47,901 nucleotides of DNA from SIG603 sp964370405 (GTDB lineage Bacteria > Bacillota > Clostridia > Oscillospirales > Acutalibacteraceae), in the NCBI GenBank assembly GCA_964370405.1, contig CAYJJB010000004.1:1-47901 (forward strand), written 5' to 3'. Positions 32,025 to 40,842 of the stretch are shown here, piece by piece. Numbering within the stretch: position 1 is the stretch's first letter; the number at the start of each line of letters is the position of its first letter. The notes under the pieces were generated by a model. That model did no database searches. It was given only the letters and a program-made list of their open reading frames with translations, and had not been told where the DNA came from. The position numbers and the translations under genes are program-made.

Positions 32025-34628
32025 TTATTTTAACATGTTAGAAAGTTCAAATAAGGTATTCATGCACTCCATAGGTGTAAGTGTATTTACATCAAGTGAG
32101 CGAATTTTACCTATTACCGCATTATCTACGGTGTCTAGTGTAAACTGAAGTGGAATATCATTGTTTTTTCTACCTGCATCATTCTTTACAGCTTCGCCTT
32201 CTTCAAGACTTTTTAAAATATCTTTAGCGCGCTCTATTACTTTTTGAGGAACTCCTGCAAGCTTTGCAACCTGTATTCCATAGCTGTCATCACAGCCGCC
32301 TCTTATTATTTTTCTTAAAAATGTAATGTCATCGCCTTTTCTTTTAACAGCAACATTGTAATTTTTAATGCCTTCAAGCGAGTTCTCTAAATCTGTCATT
32401 TCGTGATAGTGCGTTGCAAATAAAGTCTTTGCACCTATTTTTTTCTTATTATGTATGTATTCAAGCACTGCCCTTGCTATGCTCATTCCATCAAAGGTTG
32501 ATGTACCTCTTCCAATTTCATCCAAAATAACTAAACTGTCTTTTGTAGCATTTTTCAAAATATCGGCAAGCTCAGTCATTTCTATCATAAATGTAGATTG
32601 TCCAGCTGCTAAATCATCAGATGCGCCTACTCTTGTAAAAATGTTATCAATAATGCTAATAGATGCAGATTCAGCAGGCACAAAACAACCCATTTGCGCC
32701 ATTATTACTATTACCGCCACTTGTCGCATGAAAGTCGATTTACCTGCCATGTTAGGGCCTGTTATAACAGAAATTCTGCTATCAGACATATCCATATCTG
32801 TGTCATTTGGTACAAATGGATTATCCCTAAGTAAAGCTTCTACTACAGGATGTCTTCCATCTTTAATATACAGTCTTCCATTTGAAAGTATATTAGGCCT
32901 TACATAAGAATTTGCATAAGACACAGTAGCAAATGAATTTAAAACATCGAGTACCGAAAGCGCTTTTGCAGTCGTTTGCACTCTTTCAAGGTTTGATGCT
33001 ATTTGTTTTCTTATTTGTTCAAACAAAATAGATTCAAGGCTTGTTGCTCTTTCTTGAGCACCTAAGATTCTACCTTCAAGTTGTTTAAGCTCGTCTGTTA
33101 TATATCTCTCACAATTTGTAAGGGTTTGTTTTCTTATATAGTGGTCTGGAACAAGATTTTTAAATGAGTTTGATACTTCTAAATAATAACCAAAAACACG
33201 ATTATACGAAATTTTAAGCTTAGTAATGCCTGTTTTTTCTTTTTCGCTATTTTCAATTTCAGCAATTATTGTCTTTCCGCCTCTCATATCATGGCGAATT
33301 TCATCAAGCTCTTTATTATACCCATCTCTAATAATACCGCCCTCACGTATGCTAAACGGTGGCTCGTCCACTATAGAAGTATCTATAAGCTCGCACAAAT
33401 CTTCAAGCTCATCAATATTTTGATGAATTTGCTTTAAAAGAGATGAACGTGACGGCGCAATTAATTCTCTAAGTTTTGGCAAAAGCTTTGCAACACTGCA
33501 CAAAAATCTTAGCTCACGACCATTTGCACTGCCATAAACTATTCTTGTCATAATTCTTTCAATATCATAAATACCGCTTAAAGCTTCTGCTAAATTATCT
33601 GAAAGAATTTTATCATTAAATAATTCTTCAACTGCATTATGTCTTTGAGCTATAGTGGCAGGATTTAAAAGAGGCTGCTCTATCCAGTTTCTTATAAGCC
33701 TTTTACCCATTGCGGTTTTAGTCTTGTCAAGCACCCAAAGCAGTGAGCCTCTTTTTTCCTTATTCCTCATCGTTTCAGTAAGCTCTAAATTACGTCTTGT
33801 ATTTATATCTATACCAACTGTTTTCTTTTCAGAATACATTTGAAGCTTTGTAATTCTTTCAAGACCTATCATTTGTGTTTTTTTAAGATAATCAAAAAGT
33901 GAGCTTAGTGACATTACTATATAACTAAAATTAAGAACAGCTTCCTCTTCTAAGTACTTATCTGAAAACTGTGCACTTACATTAGCGTTTGCAAGCTCTA
34001 AACTTATATCATCAACACATTCAACACTTGCAGATAGTCTTTCTTTTATAAATGAGTCTAAACCCTTAAGACTTAGTGCCTCAGGGTTTAAAAGTATTTC
34101 TTTTGGAGAAAATCTTGACAGTTCATTAATAACAAACTGATAAAGCTTTTCCTTTTTGTCAAATGAACTTTGCGTACACAAAAGCTCACCCGTAGATACA
34201 TCGGAAAAAGTTAATCCAACGCTGTCATCATCATAAAAAATTGAACAGATAAAGTTATTTTTACTTTCATCAAGCATACTGCTCTCAAGTACAGTACCAG
34301 GTGTAATAACTCTTACCACTTCTCTTTTTACAATTCCCTTGCCTTTTGTAGGCTCTTCTGTTTGCTCGCAAATAGCAACTTTATATCCTTTTGCGACAAG
34401 TCTTGCAATATATGACTCTGCGCTATGGAAAGGGACACCACACATGGGTGCCCTGTCCTCTTGACCGCAGTCCCTACCTGTTAAGGTAAGCTCCAGTTCT
34501 TTTGATGCAATTTTAGCGTCTGTAAAAAATAATTCGTAAAAATCTCCAAGCCTAAAAAAGAGTAGCGTATTTGGATACCCTTCTTTAATATCAAAGTACT
34601 GACGCATCATAGGTGAATAATCTGCCAT
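32025..34628 (-). CDS. mutS: DNA mismatch repair protein MutS
   Basis: MutS recognises base mismatches. The start ATG at 34628 (MADYSPMMRQYFDIKEGYPN) has AAGGAG 8 bases before it; the in-frame ATG at 34634 is too close to that site. The product has 867 residues: mismatch-binding domain I near the N-terminus (LLFFRLGDFYELFF with the wedge Phe-x-Glu), connector, levers and clamp, and the ATPase with VITGPNMAGKSTFMRQ, FMIEMTELADIL and VILDEIGRGTSTFDG. The order mutS-mutL and the 12-base gap fit a mismatch-repair operon. Confidence 0.98.
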   Translation of the reverse strand: MADYSPMMRQYFDIKEGYPNTLLFFRLGDFYELFFTDAKIASKELELTLTGRDCGQEDRAPMCGVPFHSAESYIARLVAKGYKVAICEQTEEPTKGKGIVKREVVRVITPGTVLESSMLDESKNNFICSIFYDDDSVGLTFSDVSTGELLCTQSSFDKKEKLYQFVINELSRFSPKEILLNPEALSLKGLDSFIKERLSASVECVDDISLELANANVSAQFSDKYLEEEAVLNFSYIVMSLSSLFDYLKKTQMIGLERITKLQMYSEKKTVGIDINTRRNLELTETMRNKEKRGSLLWVLDKTKTAMGKRLIRNWIEQPLLNPATIAQRHNAVEELFNDKILSDNLAEALSGIYDIERIMTRIVYGSANGRELRFLCSVAKLLPKLRELIAPSRSSLLKQIHQNIDELEDLCELIDTSIVDEPPFSIREGGIIRDGYNKELDEIRHDMRGGKTIIAEIENSEKEKTGITKLKISYNRVFGYYLEVSNSFKNLVPDHYIRKQTLTNCERYITDELKQLEGRILGAQERATSLESILFEQIRKQIASNLERVQTTAKALSVLDVLNSFATVSYANSYVRPNILSNGRLYIKDGRHPVVEALLRDNPFVPNDTDMDMSDSRISVITGPNMAGKSTFMRQVAVIVIMAQMGCFVPAESASISIIDNIFTRVGASDDLAAGQSTFMIEMTELADILKNATKDSLVILDEIGRGTSTFDGMSIARAVLEYIHNKKKIGAKTLFATHYHEMTDLENSLEGIKNYNVAVKRKGDDITFLRKIIRGGCDDSYGIQVAKLAGVPQKVIERAKDILKSLEEGEAVKNDAGRKNNDIPLQFTLDTVDNAVIGKIRSLDVNTLTPMECMNTLFELSNMLK

Positions 34629-34658
34629 ATTCATCACTCCTTAAATTGGTCTGATAAA

Positions 34659-35063
34659 TTAGCAACCTGCACAGCTTGAGCAGCTACCACCGCAAGAAGC
34701 TGGTGTGTACTCACAAGTTTCTGGGTCTTCACCCTCTGCGCACAATGTGATAATACCTATCACTCTTTGAACAAGAGTGTCAAGCTCTGTTTTAGCATTA
34801 TTATAAGCTGCCATATTTTCATTTTGCATGACAGTTCCATAAATTTCACGAAGCTCTTTATTTAGCTCTGCTAGTTTATCTTCATCTCTGTTTTCTTTTT
34901 GTGCTTCATTATTTATTGCCATTCTTTTTAAATTAAATTCACCAATAGCATCTTGAAGTGCTTTGTCTTCATCACTGTTTTGTTGCGCTACTTTCAAATT
35001 TAAATATTTCTCTTCTTTTTGTAAGCTTTTTCCAAGCTCTCTTGCAAGTTCTACTGTTGTCAT
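34659..35063 (-). CDS. YlbF/YmcA family protein with Cys-rich C-terminal tail
   Basis: This 134-residue protein is helical (about 1-105) like YlbF/RicF and YmcA/RicA, with a signature-like TTVELARELGKSLQKEEKYL beginning. Its last 27 residues hold six cysteines (108, 117, 124, 128, 131, 134), ending SCGGSCSSCAGC. In B. subtilis, Ric proteins form a complex carrying Fe-S clusters, and ymcA lies next to miaB. The gene here is between mutS and miaB, 29 bases from miaB, consistent with a role with MiaB or RNase Y. Metal binding by the tail is inferred, not shown. Confidence 0.82.
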   Translation of the reverse strand: MTTVELARELGKSLQKEEKYLNLKVAQQNSDEDKALQDAIGEFNLKRMAINNEAQKENRDEDKLAELNKELREIYGTVMQNENMAAYNNAKTELDTLVQRVIGIITLCAEGEDPETCEYTPASCGGSCSSCAGC

Positions 35064-35091
35064 AATTTTTGCTCCTTTAATTTATATAATT

Positions 35092-36501
35092 TTATTTTAT
35101 TAATTGTCCTTCAAGTATCCAGTTTTTGGCATTCACTATCTGTACATCACAGTAATTGTCTATAAGGCTTTCGTCGCCTTCAAACTCTACTATAATATTA
35201 TTTTCTGTTCTGCCACAAAGTTTATTCTTCTTTTCAATTTTTTCTTCCACAAGCACACGTTTAACACTGCCTACCATAGAGGCACAGCGCTTTGCCGCAA
35301 TTTTTTCTTGTACCTTTAAAAGCTCTGTAAACCATTTTGATTTTTCATCACTAGATACAGGATCTTCCATAGTGGCGGCTTTTGTGCCCTCTCTTTTTGA
35401 AAAAATGAATGTAAAAAGTGATGTAAATTCTACTTCTTCTATCAAAGATAAAGTGTCCTTAAATTCTTCATATGTTTCACCAGGAAAGCCGACTATTACA
35501 TCAGAAGTAAGTGATAAATCTGGCATTACAGATTTTGCATATGAAATTAAACTTAAATATCTTTCTCTATCATACTTTCTGTTCATTGTTTCAAGCACCC
35601 TGTCATTTCCCGACTGAAACGGCAAATGTATGTGGTGACAAATATGTTTAGATTTTGCAATTACATCAAAAAGTTCCTTAGACGCATCTTTTGGGTGCGA
35701 GGTCATAAACCTTATTCTAAAGTCACCTTCAATTTCGTCAATCTTTTCTAAAAGCTTTGCAAAATTTATATCCTCATCAAGGCCTTTTCCATATGAGTTT
35801 ACGTTTTGGCCAAGTAGAGTTATTTCTTTATATCCATCTTTTACAAGCTGACTGCACTCTAAAATAATATTTTTTGATGCACGGCTCTTCTCTCTACCTC
35901 TTACATATGGAACTATACAGTATGAGCAAAAATTGTCACAGCCATACATTACAGTTACCCATGCCTTAGATTTTCCATCTCTTTTTATAGGAAGTCCTTC
36001 AAAAATTTCAGTTTGCTCTTCACCTCTTACAAATACTCTTTTTGAATTTGTAACACAGTCATACATCATCTGTGGAAGTTTGTGAATTACATGTGTTCCA
36101 AAAACTATGTTTACAAAAGGAAAGCTTTTCTTTATCCTTTCTGCCACATGTTCTTGCTCCATCATACAACCGCAAACTGCAATAATAAGTGATGGGTTTC
36201 GTCTTTTAACATTTTTAAGTGCGCCTATATTTCCATATACCCTATCCTCTGCATGTTCTCTTATTGCACAGGTGTTAAAAATTATAAAATCGGCAACATT
36301 TTCATCTTCGGTAAAACCAAAGCCCATTTTTTGTAGCATACCTTTTATTTTTTCGCCGTCTGCAACATTTTGCTGACAGCCATATGTTCTTACAAAAGCA
36401 AGAGGTGTCCTCCCCTTTGCACGAACCTTCATTATCTCCGCCATATCAAGCGAAAATAGTTCTTGTTTAGATAATTCTTCTAAAAGTAAATTTTCTTTCA
36501 A
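35092..36501 (-). CDS. miaB: tRNA-2-methylthio-N6-dimethylallyladenosine synthase
   Basis: MiaB is a radical-SAM methylthiotransferase that turns i6A37 into ms2i6A37. Three N-terminal cluster cysteines are C42 (YGCQQN), C78 (NTCAIREHAED) and C112 (VCGCMMEQ); the radical-SAM triad is C188, C192 and C195 in GCDNFCSYCIVPYVRG. A TRAM domain ends the 469-residue protein. The start is TTG at 36501, with AGGAG 9 bases before it. A strong promoter (36534-36562) sits directly upstream and probably drives the whole miaB-to-reductase run. Confidence 0.97.
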   Translation of the reverse strand: MKENLLLEELSKQELFSLDMAEIMKVRAKGRTPLAFVRTYGCQQNVADGEKIKGMLQKMGFGFTEDENVADFIIFNTCAIREHAEDRVYGNIGALKNVKRRNPSLIIAVCGCMMEQEHVAERIKKSFPFVNIVFGTHVIHKLPQMMYDCVTNSKRVFVRGEEQTEIFEGLPIKRDGKSKAWVTVMYGCDNFCSYCIVPYVRGREKSRASKNIILECSQLVKDGYKEITLLGQNVNSYGKGLDEDINFAKLLEKIDEIEGDFRIRFMTSHPKDASKELFDVIAKSKHICHHIHLPFQSGNDRVLETMNRKYDRERYLSLISYAKSVMPDLSLTSDVIVGFPGETYEEFKDTLSLIEEVEFTSLFTFIFSKREGTKAATMEDPVSSDEKSKWFTELLKVQEKIAAKRCASMVGSVKRVLVEEKIEKKNKLCGRTENNIIVEFEGDESLIDNYCDVQIVNAKNWILEGQLIK

Positions 36502-36533
36502 CGTAATAATCTCCTAAAATAACTTTACAAATG

Positions 36534-36562
36534 ATTATATCACAAAAAAAACCAATAATCAA
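36534..36562 (-). promoter_or_regulatory. Promoter of the miaB-ylbF-mutS-mutL-miaA run
   Basis: Minus strand: TTGATT (36557-36562), 17 bases, TATAAT (36534-36539) with TGA in front of the -10 (extended -10). It overlaps the last codons of the upstream CBS gene. Confidence 0.8.
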
Positions 36563-37275
36563 GTCATTTGCAACTGTACACCATGCCCTATAATGTCCCA
36601 TGGTGTTATCATGCACAAAAGCTCCTCGTCCATAGAACCTGATTTTGTTATAAAAATAACCGAAATTCTCTTATTTTTATCTTTTACAGTTTCAAATTTT
36701 TTCCTCGCCTCAAAAACAGTTAAATCTTGTGCGCAAAACTCGTAATTTTCGGAATGTGCATGAATTGGAAGATATTCTCTCATTTGAGCTATAGTGGTAG
36801 TTCTTTTAATTGGCATTTGATAGTTGTAAAGCACATGTCTAAACACCGCACCTTGACTAAAAACACCTATAAACTTTCCATCTTGAAGTATCGGCACGTG
36901 AGAATAACCTTTTTTATTCATTATTCCCATAATTTTAATTGCAGTTTGATTTATGCCTGCGTAAAATATATTTTCGCCCTTTGTACCAAAATCAATTGCA
37001 AGTGGTGGCTCTTTAATAAGCTTTGTAACAAATGATAAAAACTCACCCATTTCATCTGCAGGTGTCACAATGTCTTTACCATTAATTTTAGCATTGTGAG
37101 ATAAAACATTTCTTATCTCTCTGCACACATCAATTTTATCTCGAAAACTCTTGCTCTCTTCATCATTCAAATACTCAATAATTACACTGCTGTATTTTCT
37201 CTTTTTACCAGCATATTTATCATCAAGTGCATCTTCAAATTGCCTGTAAATTTCTAAAAATTCATCACTGGTCAT
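36559..37275 (-). CDS. CBS-domain protein with HEPN-like N-terminal domain
   Basis: The 238-residue soluble protein has an N-terminal helical domain of about 90 residues holding REIRNVLSH (R55, N56, H60), which matches the RX4-6H signature of HEPN nucleases, followed by two CBS motifs: MGIMNKKGYSHVPILQDGKF with FIGVFSQGAVFRHVL, and EARKKFETVKDKNKRISVIF ending in the ITPWDIIGHG segment. CBS pairs usually bind adenosyl ligands such as AMP, ATP or c-di-AMP. If the N-terminal part is a true HEPN domain, the protein could be a ligand-controlled RNase, but a mere helical dimerisation domain is equally possible. It sits between the mrp operon and miaB. Confidence 0.7.
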   Translation of the reverse strand: MTSDEFLEIYRQFEDALDDKYAGKKRKYSSVIIEYLNDEESKSFRDKIDVCREIRNVLSHNAKINGKDIVTPADEMGEFLSFVTKLIKEPPLAIDFGTKGENIFYAGINQTAIKIMGIMNKKGYSHVPILQDGKFIGVFSQGAVFRHVLYNYQMPIKRTTTIAQMREYLPIHAHSENYEFCAQDLTVFEARKKFETVKDKNKRISVIFITKSGSMDEELLCMITPWDIIGHGVQLQMT

Positions 37276-37308
37276 AATAATACTCCATTCTACTAATGTG
37301 TGTATTTT

Positions 37309-39342
37309 TTATAAAAACAGTAAGTATAGCATTATAAGTATAAAGCCAACCCCTGCAAAAAGTAGTCCATACGAAAGGCTTGCCTGTATCATTTTGCGCC
37401 TTTTTGCTGATTCTTTTGAAAGCTCCTCTAGTGCCTGTGCGTAAGTTTCTCCCGTTTTCTCCATTCGCTTACTAGCGTGCAAATGTGCTTTATCAAGCAA
37501 TCTGCCAAAGGTATAACTAAGTGTATGGCGCCTAACCGACAAATCTCTTTGCTTATTAGGTTTTAATAAATACTTTACTACAAATGCTGCTGTATTATCA
37601 ACAAAACCCGAAAGCACTGCGCATATCGCACCAAGGGTTGTGGGTAAAATTTTTGTAAAAACAGGTATATAAAAAAGTCTTCCAATACTAAATTTCTCAC
37701 TGTAAAATTCTTTGTATATCTTAATGTCTTTTTTATACATAATTGGTCTTACAATAAGGAAAAACACTAAAACACCTATAAGAAGGCTTATTAAAGCGCC
37801 CCTTAAATTTATCCATGCAAAGTAATCCACTGCATGTTCTGGTGCATGTGCATGCATTATATCAGTACCGATAAGCGCTATATTATCTGCTGTAATGTTT
37901 GGTATTAAACCTATCATAAGCATAAATATTATTGGTATTAACAGCACTGATTTAGTAGCAAGCGAAATCTTAAGTTTTTTCGCATTGTCATTTTTTTGAA
38001 ATAGTGAACTTGCAATTTTTAATAGATATGCCACTGTAAGTCCGCCTGAAAACAAGAAAATCCATTCAGACACTTGTAGTATATCATAATATGTCCCTTG
38101 CTCTAAAAGATGCATTTTTTCTACAATACTTTCATGCAGCAAAGTTTTACTGACATAGCCATTAAAAAATGGTACTCCACCAAGACCACATGCCGAAATT
38201 GTGAATACTGCCGCAATAAATGGATTTTTTCTACCATAGCCTTTAATATCATTTAGCACAGTAGAACCAATTTGCATAAAGAATATTCCACAAATCGTAA
38301 ATAGCACCATCTTTATTAAAGAGTGATTTATCATGTGGAGCACAACACCAGATGCTGCTATTGCGTTATGTTCACTTAGCAGACCTACCATTGCGACACC
38401 CACTAAAATAAAACCAATTTGCGACATAGACGAAAACGCTACTATCCTTTTCATATCGGCATTAATAAGCGCACAAACACCGCCCCAAAACATTGTTATA
38501 ACACCAAGTATTAGCATGGGCACATGCCATTCATAACTTCCCATAAACAAGTTAGTGCCTACCAGTATTACTCCAAAAACACCTGTTTTTGATAATATTG
38601 ATGACAAAAGAGCTGTTGCAGGTGCTGGTGCAGATACATAGGTAGATGGCAGCCAAAAATGAAACGGAAACATTCCCGCCTTTGTACCAAAACCTATAAC
38701 TATCAAAATTCCTGCCAAAAAACCTTGCGAAAAAATTCCGACTTCGGTTGAAAATTCATACAAATTAGTAAAACTTAAATCTGTGGTAAGATCTCTTAAA
38801 ACCACAAGTCCCATAAGAATTATCATGCCACCTATGAGCGACACTGCCAGATATTTGTTTGCTGCATCTTTTGCTTCTTTTCTTTTACCAATAAGCACCC
38901 AGCCGTATGAGCTAAATGACATTACTTCAAAAAAGATAAACAGAGTAAACAAATTGTCTGACATAAAGATACCTATAACCGCTGAAAATGTCACAAGCAT
39001 AAGGCTTAAAAAAGCACCCATATGTCTATCTTTAGTTTTCTTTGAGTACTCAAAGTAAAACACTATTGCAACAAGCCAAAGTATGCAAGAAAGCATTAAA
39101 TGAAGTGCTCTAAAGCCATCGAGTTTTAACACTAATAAAAATGAGCTTTCAAACACAAATCCAATTTCTTGACCTGAAAAAAAACCTGAAAACAGATATA
39201 CTATCACTGCCAAAGATGAAATAACAGTAAGCACGCTAATACTCTTTGCAAATATTTGAGATTTTTTTATTGTAGCCAAAACCAGTACCGCAGAAAATAG
39301 TGGTACTAAAATCGGCAATAGCATTAATAAATTATTTTGCAC
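37309..39342 (-). CDS. NuoL/MrpA-N-like antiporter subunit (677 aa)
   Basis: This is the largest of four complex-I-like antiporter subunits in the operon. The TM5 glutamate E139 (LFIFFEVMSFSS), TM7 lysine K221 (GFGTKAGMFPFHFWLPSTYV) and the TM8 lysine K252 (SILSKTGVFG) of the proton half-channels are all present. The hydrophobic core of about 14 helices is followed by an extension of some 130 residues with a long charged, amphipathic stretch (about 590-655) and a last transmembrane helix, which recalls the lateral helix of NuoL. It lacks the MrpA C-terminal (DUF4040) domain, which is instead in the 44298-45347 gene. It is the last gene of the operon. Confidence 0.88.
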   Translation of the reverse strand: MQNNLLMLLPILVPLFSAVLVLATIKKSQIFAKSISVLTVISSLAVIVYLFSGFFSGQEIGFVFESSFLLVLKLDGFRALHLMLSCILWLVAIVFYFEYSKKTKDRHMGAFLSLMLVTFSAVIGIFMSDNLFTLFIFFEVMSFSSYGWVLIGKRKEAKDAANKYLAVSLIGGMIILMGLVVLRDLTTDLSFTNLYEFSTEVGIFSQGFLAGILIVIGFGTKAGMFPFHFWLPSTYVSAPAPATALLSSILSKTGVFGVILVGTNLFMGSYEWHVPMLILGVITMFWGGVCALINADMKRIVAFSSMSQIGFILVGVAMVGLLSEHNAIAASGVVLHMINHSLIKMVLFTICGIFFMQIGSTVLNDIKGYGRKNPFIAAVFTISACGLGGVPFFNGYVSKTLLHESIVEKMHLLEQGTYYDILQVSEWIFLFSGGLTVAYLLKIASSLFQKNDNAKKLKISLATKSVLLIPIIFMLMIGLIPNITADNIALIGTDIMHAHAPEHAVDYFAWINLRGALISLLIGVLVFFLIVRPIMYKKDIKIYKEFYSEKFSIGRLFYIPVFTKILPTTLGAICAVLSGFVDNTAAFVVKYLLKPNKQRDLSVRRHTLSYTFGRLLDKAHLHASKRMEKTGETYAQALEELSKESAKRRKMIQASLSYGLLFAGVGFILIMLYLLFL

Positions 39343-39358
39343 TTAAAACCCTTCTTTC

Positions 39359-40828
39359 TCAAATAATTCCAAAACTAATATTTATCAAATAATTTATAAG
39401 TGGGCCCATAAAAAATCCTATTAAAACAGCAACAATAGTAAAGAACACTATTGGAAATTTCATGAGTATTCCTGGATTTTTTATATCGCCTGATATTTCA
39501 TGCCCCTCTCTTGGGAAAAAGGCCTTTACACAGATAAATAATAAATATATTACCATTAAACCTGCAGAAACAAAAAGCACTGTTGCGCCAACATATGAAT
39601 ACCACTGCCCTAAATCAATGGCGGCATACGCAAGCTGATATTTACTAAAAAATCCTGCAAGTGGTGGCACGCCCATCAGTGCTAGTGAACAAATTGAAAA
39701 ACAAGTAAATATAAGTGGCATTTTTTTGCCAAGACCCTCAAGCTCTTCAATTTGTGTTTTATGCGCATAATGCATAATACTTCCTGCACAGAAAAACAGC
39801 GATATCTTCATTACTGCGTGAAATATCATGTGTAAAAGTGCTGCAAAAAGACCCCATGGCGTCATAAAGCTAACACCAAGTAATATATATGACAAATTAC
39901 TGATTGTCGAGTACGCCAGTCGTCTTTTAATATGCCTTTCCTTAACTGCTTTTACTGAGCCGTAAACTATTGTGGTAGCAGCAATCATCATTACAACTAT
40001 CTGAGCATTGCTATCTCTTAAAATATCAATTCCAAACACATAGTATGTCATTCTCATTATGACAAAAGCGCCAGACTTTACAACCGCTACGGCATGTAAA
40101 AGCGCTGTAACCGGTGTGGGTGCCACAGAAGCTGTTGGAAGCCACCCATGAAGTGGAAAAACCGCCGCTTTTACACCAAAACCCATAAATGCAAGTACAT
40201 ATACAAGTCGCATAATATCATAATTAAATGATGCATAACGTTCATTTAAAATTCCGCCATATGAAAAATCTAAGCCCGTGCTATATATTATTACAAATGC
40301 AATAGTCATAAAACCTAGTGCCGCACCTGCAATTGAATAATACATATATTTTCTAACAGCACGTCTTGATTCTACTGTTTGATAATGGAAAACAAGCGGT
40401 ATTGTCACCAAGGTTAAAAATTCGTAAAAAACATACATTGTAATTACATCTGATGCAAAACATATACCTAAAGTAACTCCGTATGTTATACAGTAAAATG
40501 CAAAAAATGAAGTTTGTCTTTCCTCTTTTTTCATATATTCAAATGCATAAAGCGTTGCAGGAGGCCACAAGACAGCCACAAGCCCTGCAAAAACACTCCC
40601 AAGTCCATCTACCCTAAATGAAATATATAAATCTTCTGTAATATACCAAAGGTAAAAAGTCTCCCCATTTGCATTAATTAAAAATGTTATTGTAAGTGCT
40701 GAAGATATTACAAGCATTGTCATAATATAAATTGATCTTTTTCTTTTTGAACCGAAATTTATTAAAAACAGGGAAATTCCCGTAAAAATCGGTAATAATA
40801 TGCAAATAAAAGCCATATAAGCAGGCAT
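39359..40828 (-). CDS. MrpD/NuoM-like antiporter subunit (489 aa)
   Basis: This multipass subunit is of the proton-conducting membrane transporter family. The TM5 glutamate is E136 (MYVFYEFLTLVTIPLVF), and the TM7 lysine is K220 in GFGVKAAVFPLHGWLPTA with the following VAPTPVTALLHAVAVVKSGA. About fourteen helices are visible. It is 16 bases upstream of the 677-aa gene and 15 bases downstream of its sister. Its particular ion specificity cannot be told from sequence. Confidence 0.9.
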   Translation of the reverse strand: MPAYMAFICILLPIFTGISLFLINFGSKRKRSIYIMTMLVISSALTITFLINANGETFYLWYITEDLYISFRVDGLGSVFAGLVAVLWPPATLYAFEYMKKEERQTSFFAFYCITYGVTLGICFASDVITMYVFYEFLTLVTIPLVFHYQTVESRRAVRKYMYYSIAGAALGFMTIAFVIIYSTGLDFSYGGILNERYASFNYDIMRLVYVLAFMGFGVKAAVFPLHGWLPTASVAPTPVTALLHAVAVVKSGAFVIMRMTYYVFGIDILRDSNAQIVVMMIAATTIVYGSVKAVKERHIKRRLAYSTISNLSYILLGVSFMTPWGLFAALLHMIFHAVMKISLFFCAGSIMHYAHKTQIEELEGLGKKMPLIFTCFSICSLALMGVPPLAGFFSKYQLAYAAIDLGQWYSYVGATVLFVSAGLMVIYLLFICVKAFFPREGHEISGDIKNPGILMKFPIVFFTIVAVLIGFFMGPLINYLINISFGII

Positions 40829-40842
40829 ATAAATTCCCCTTT

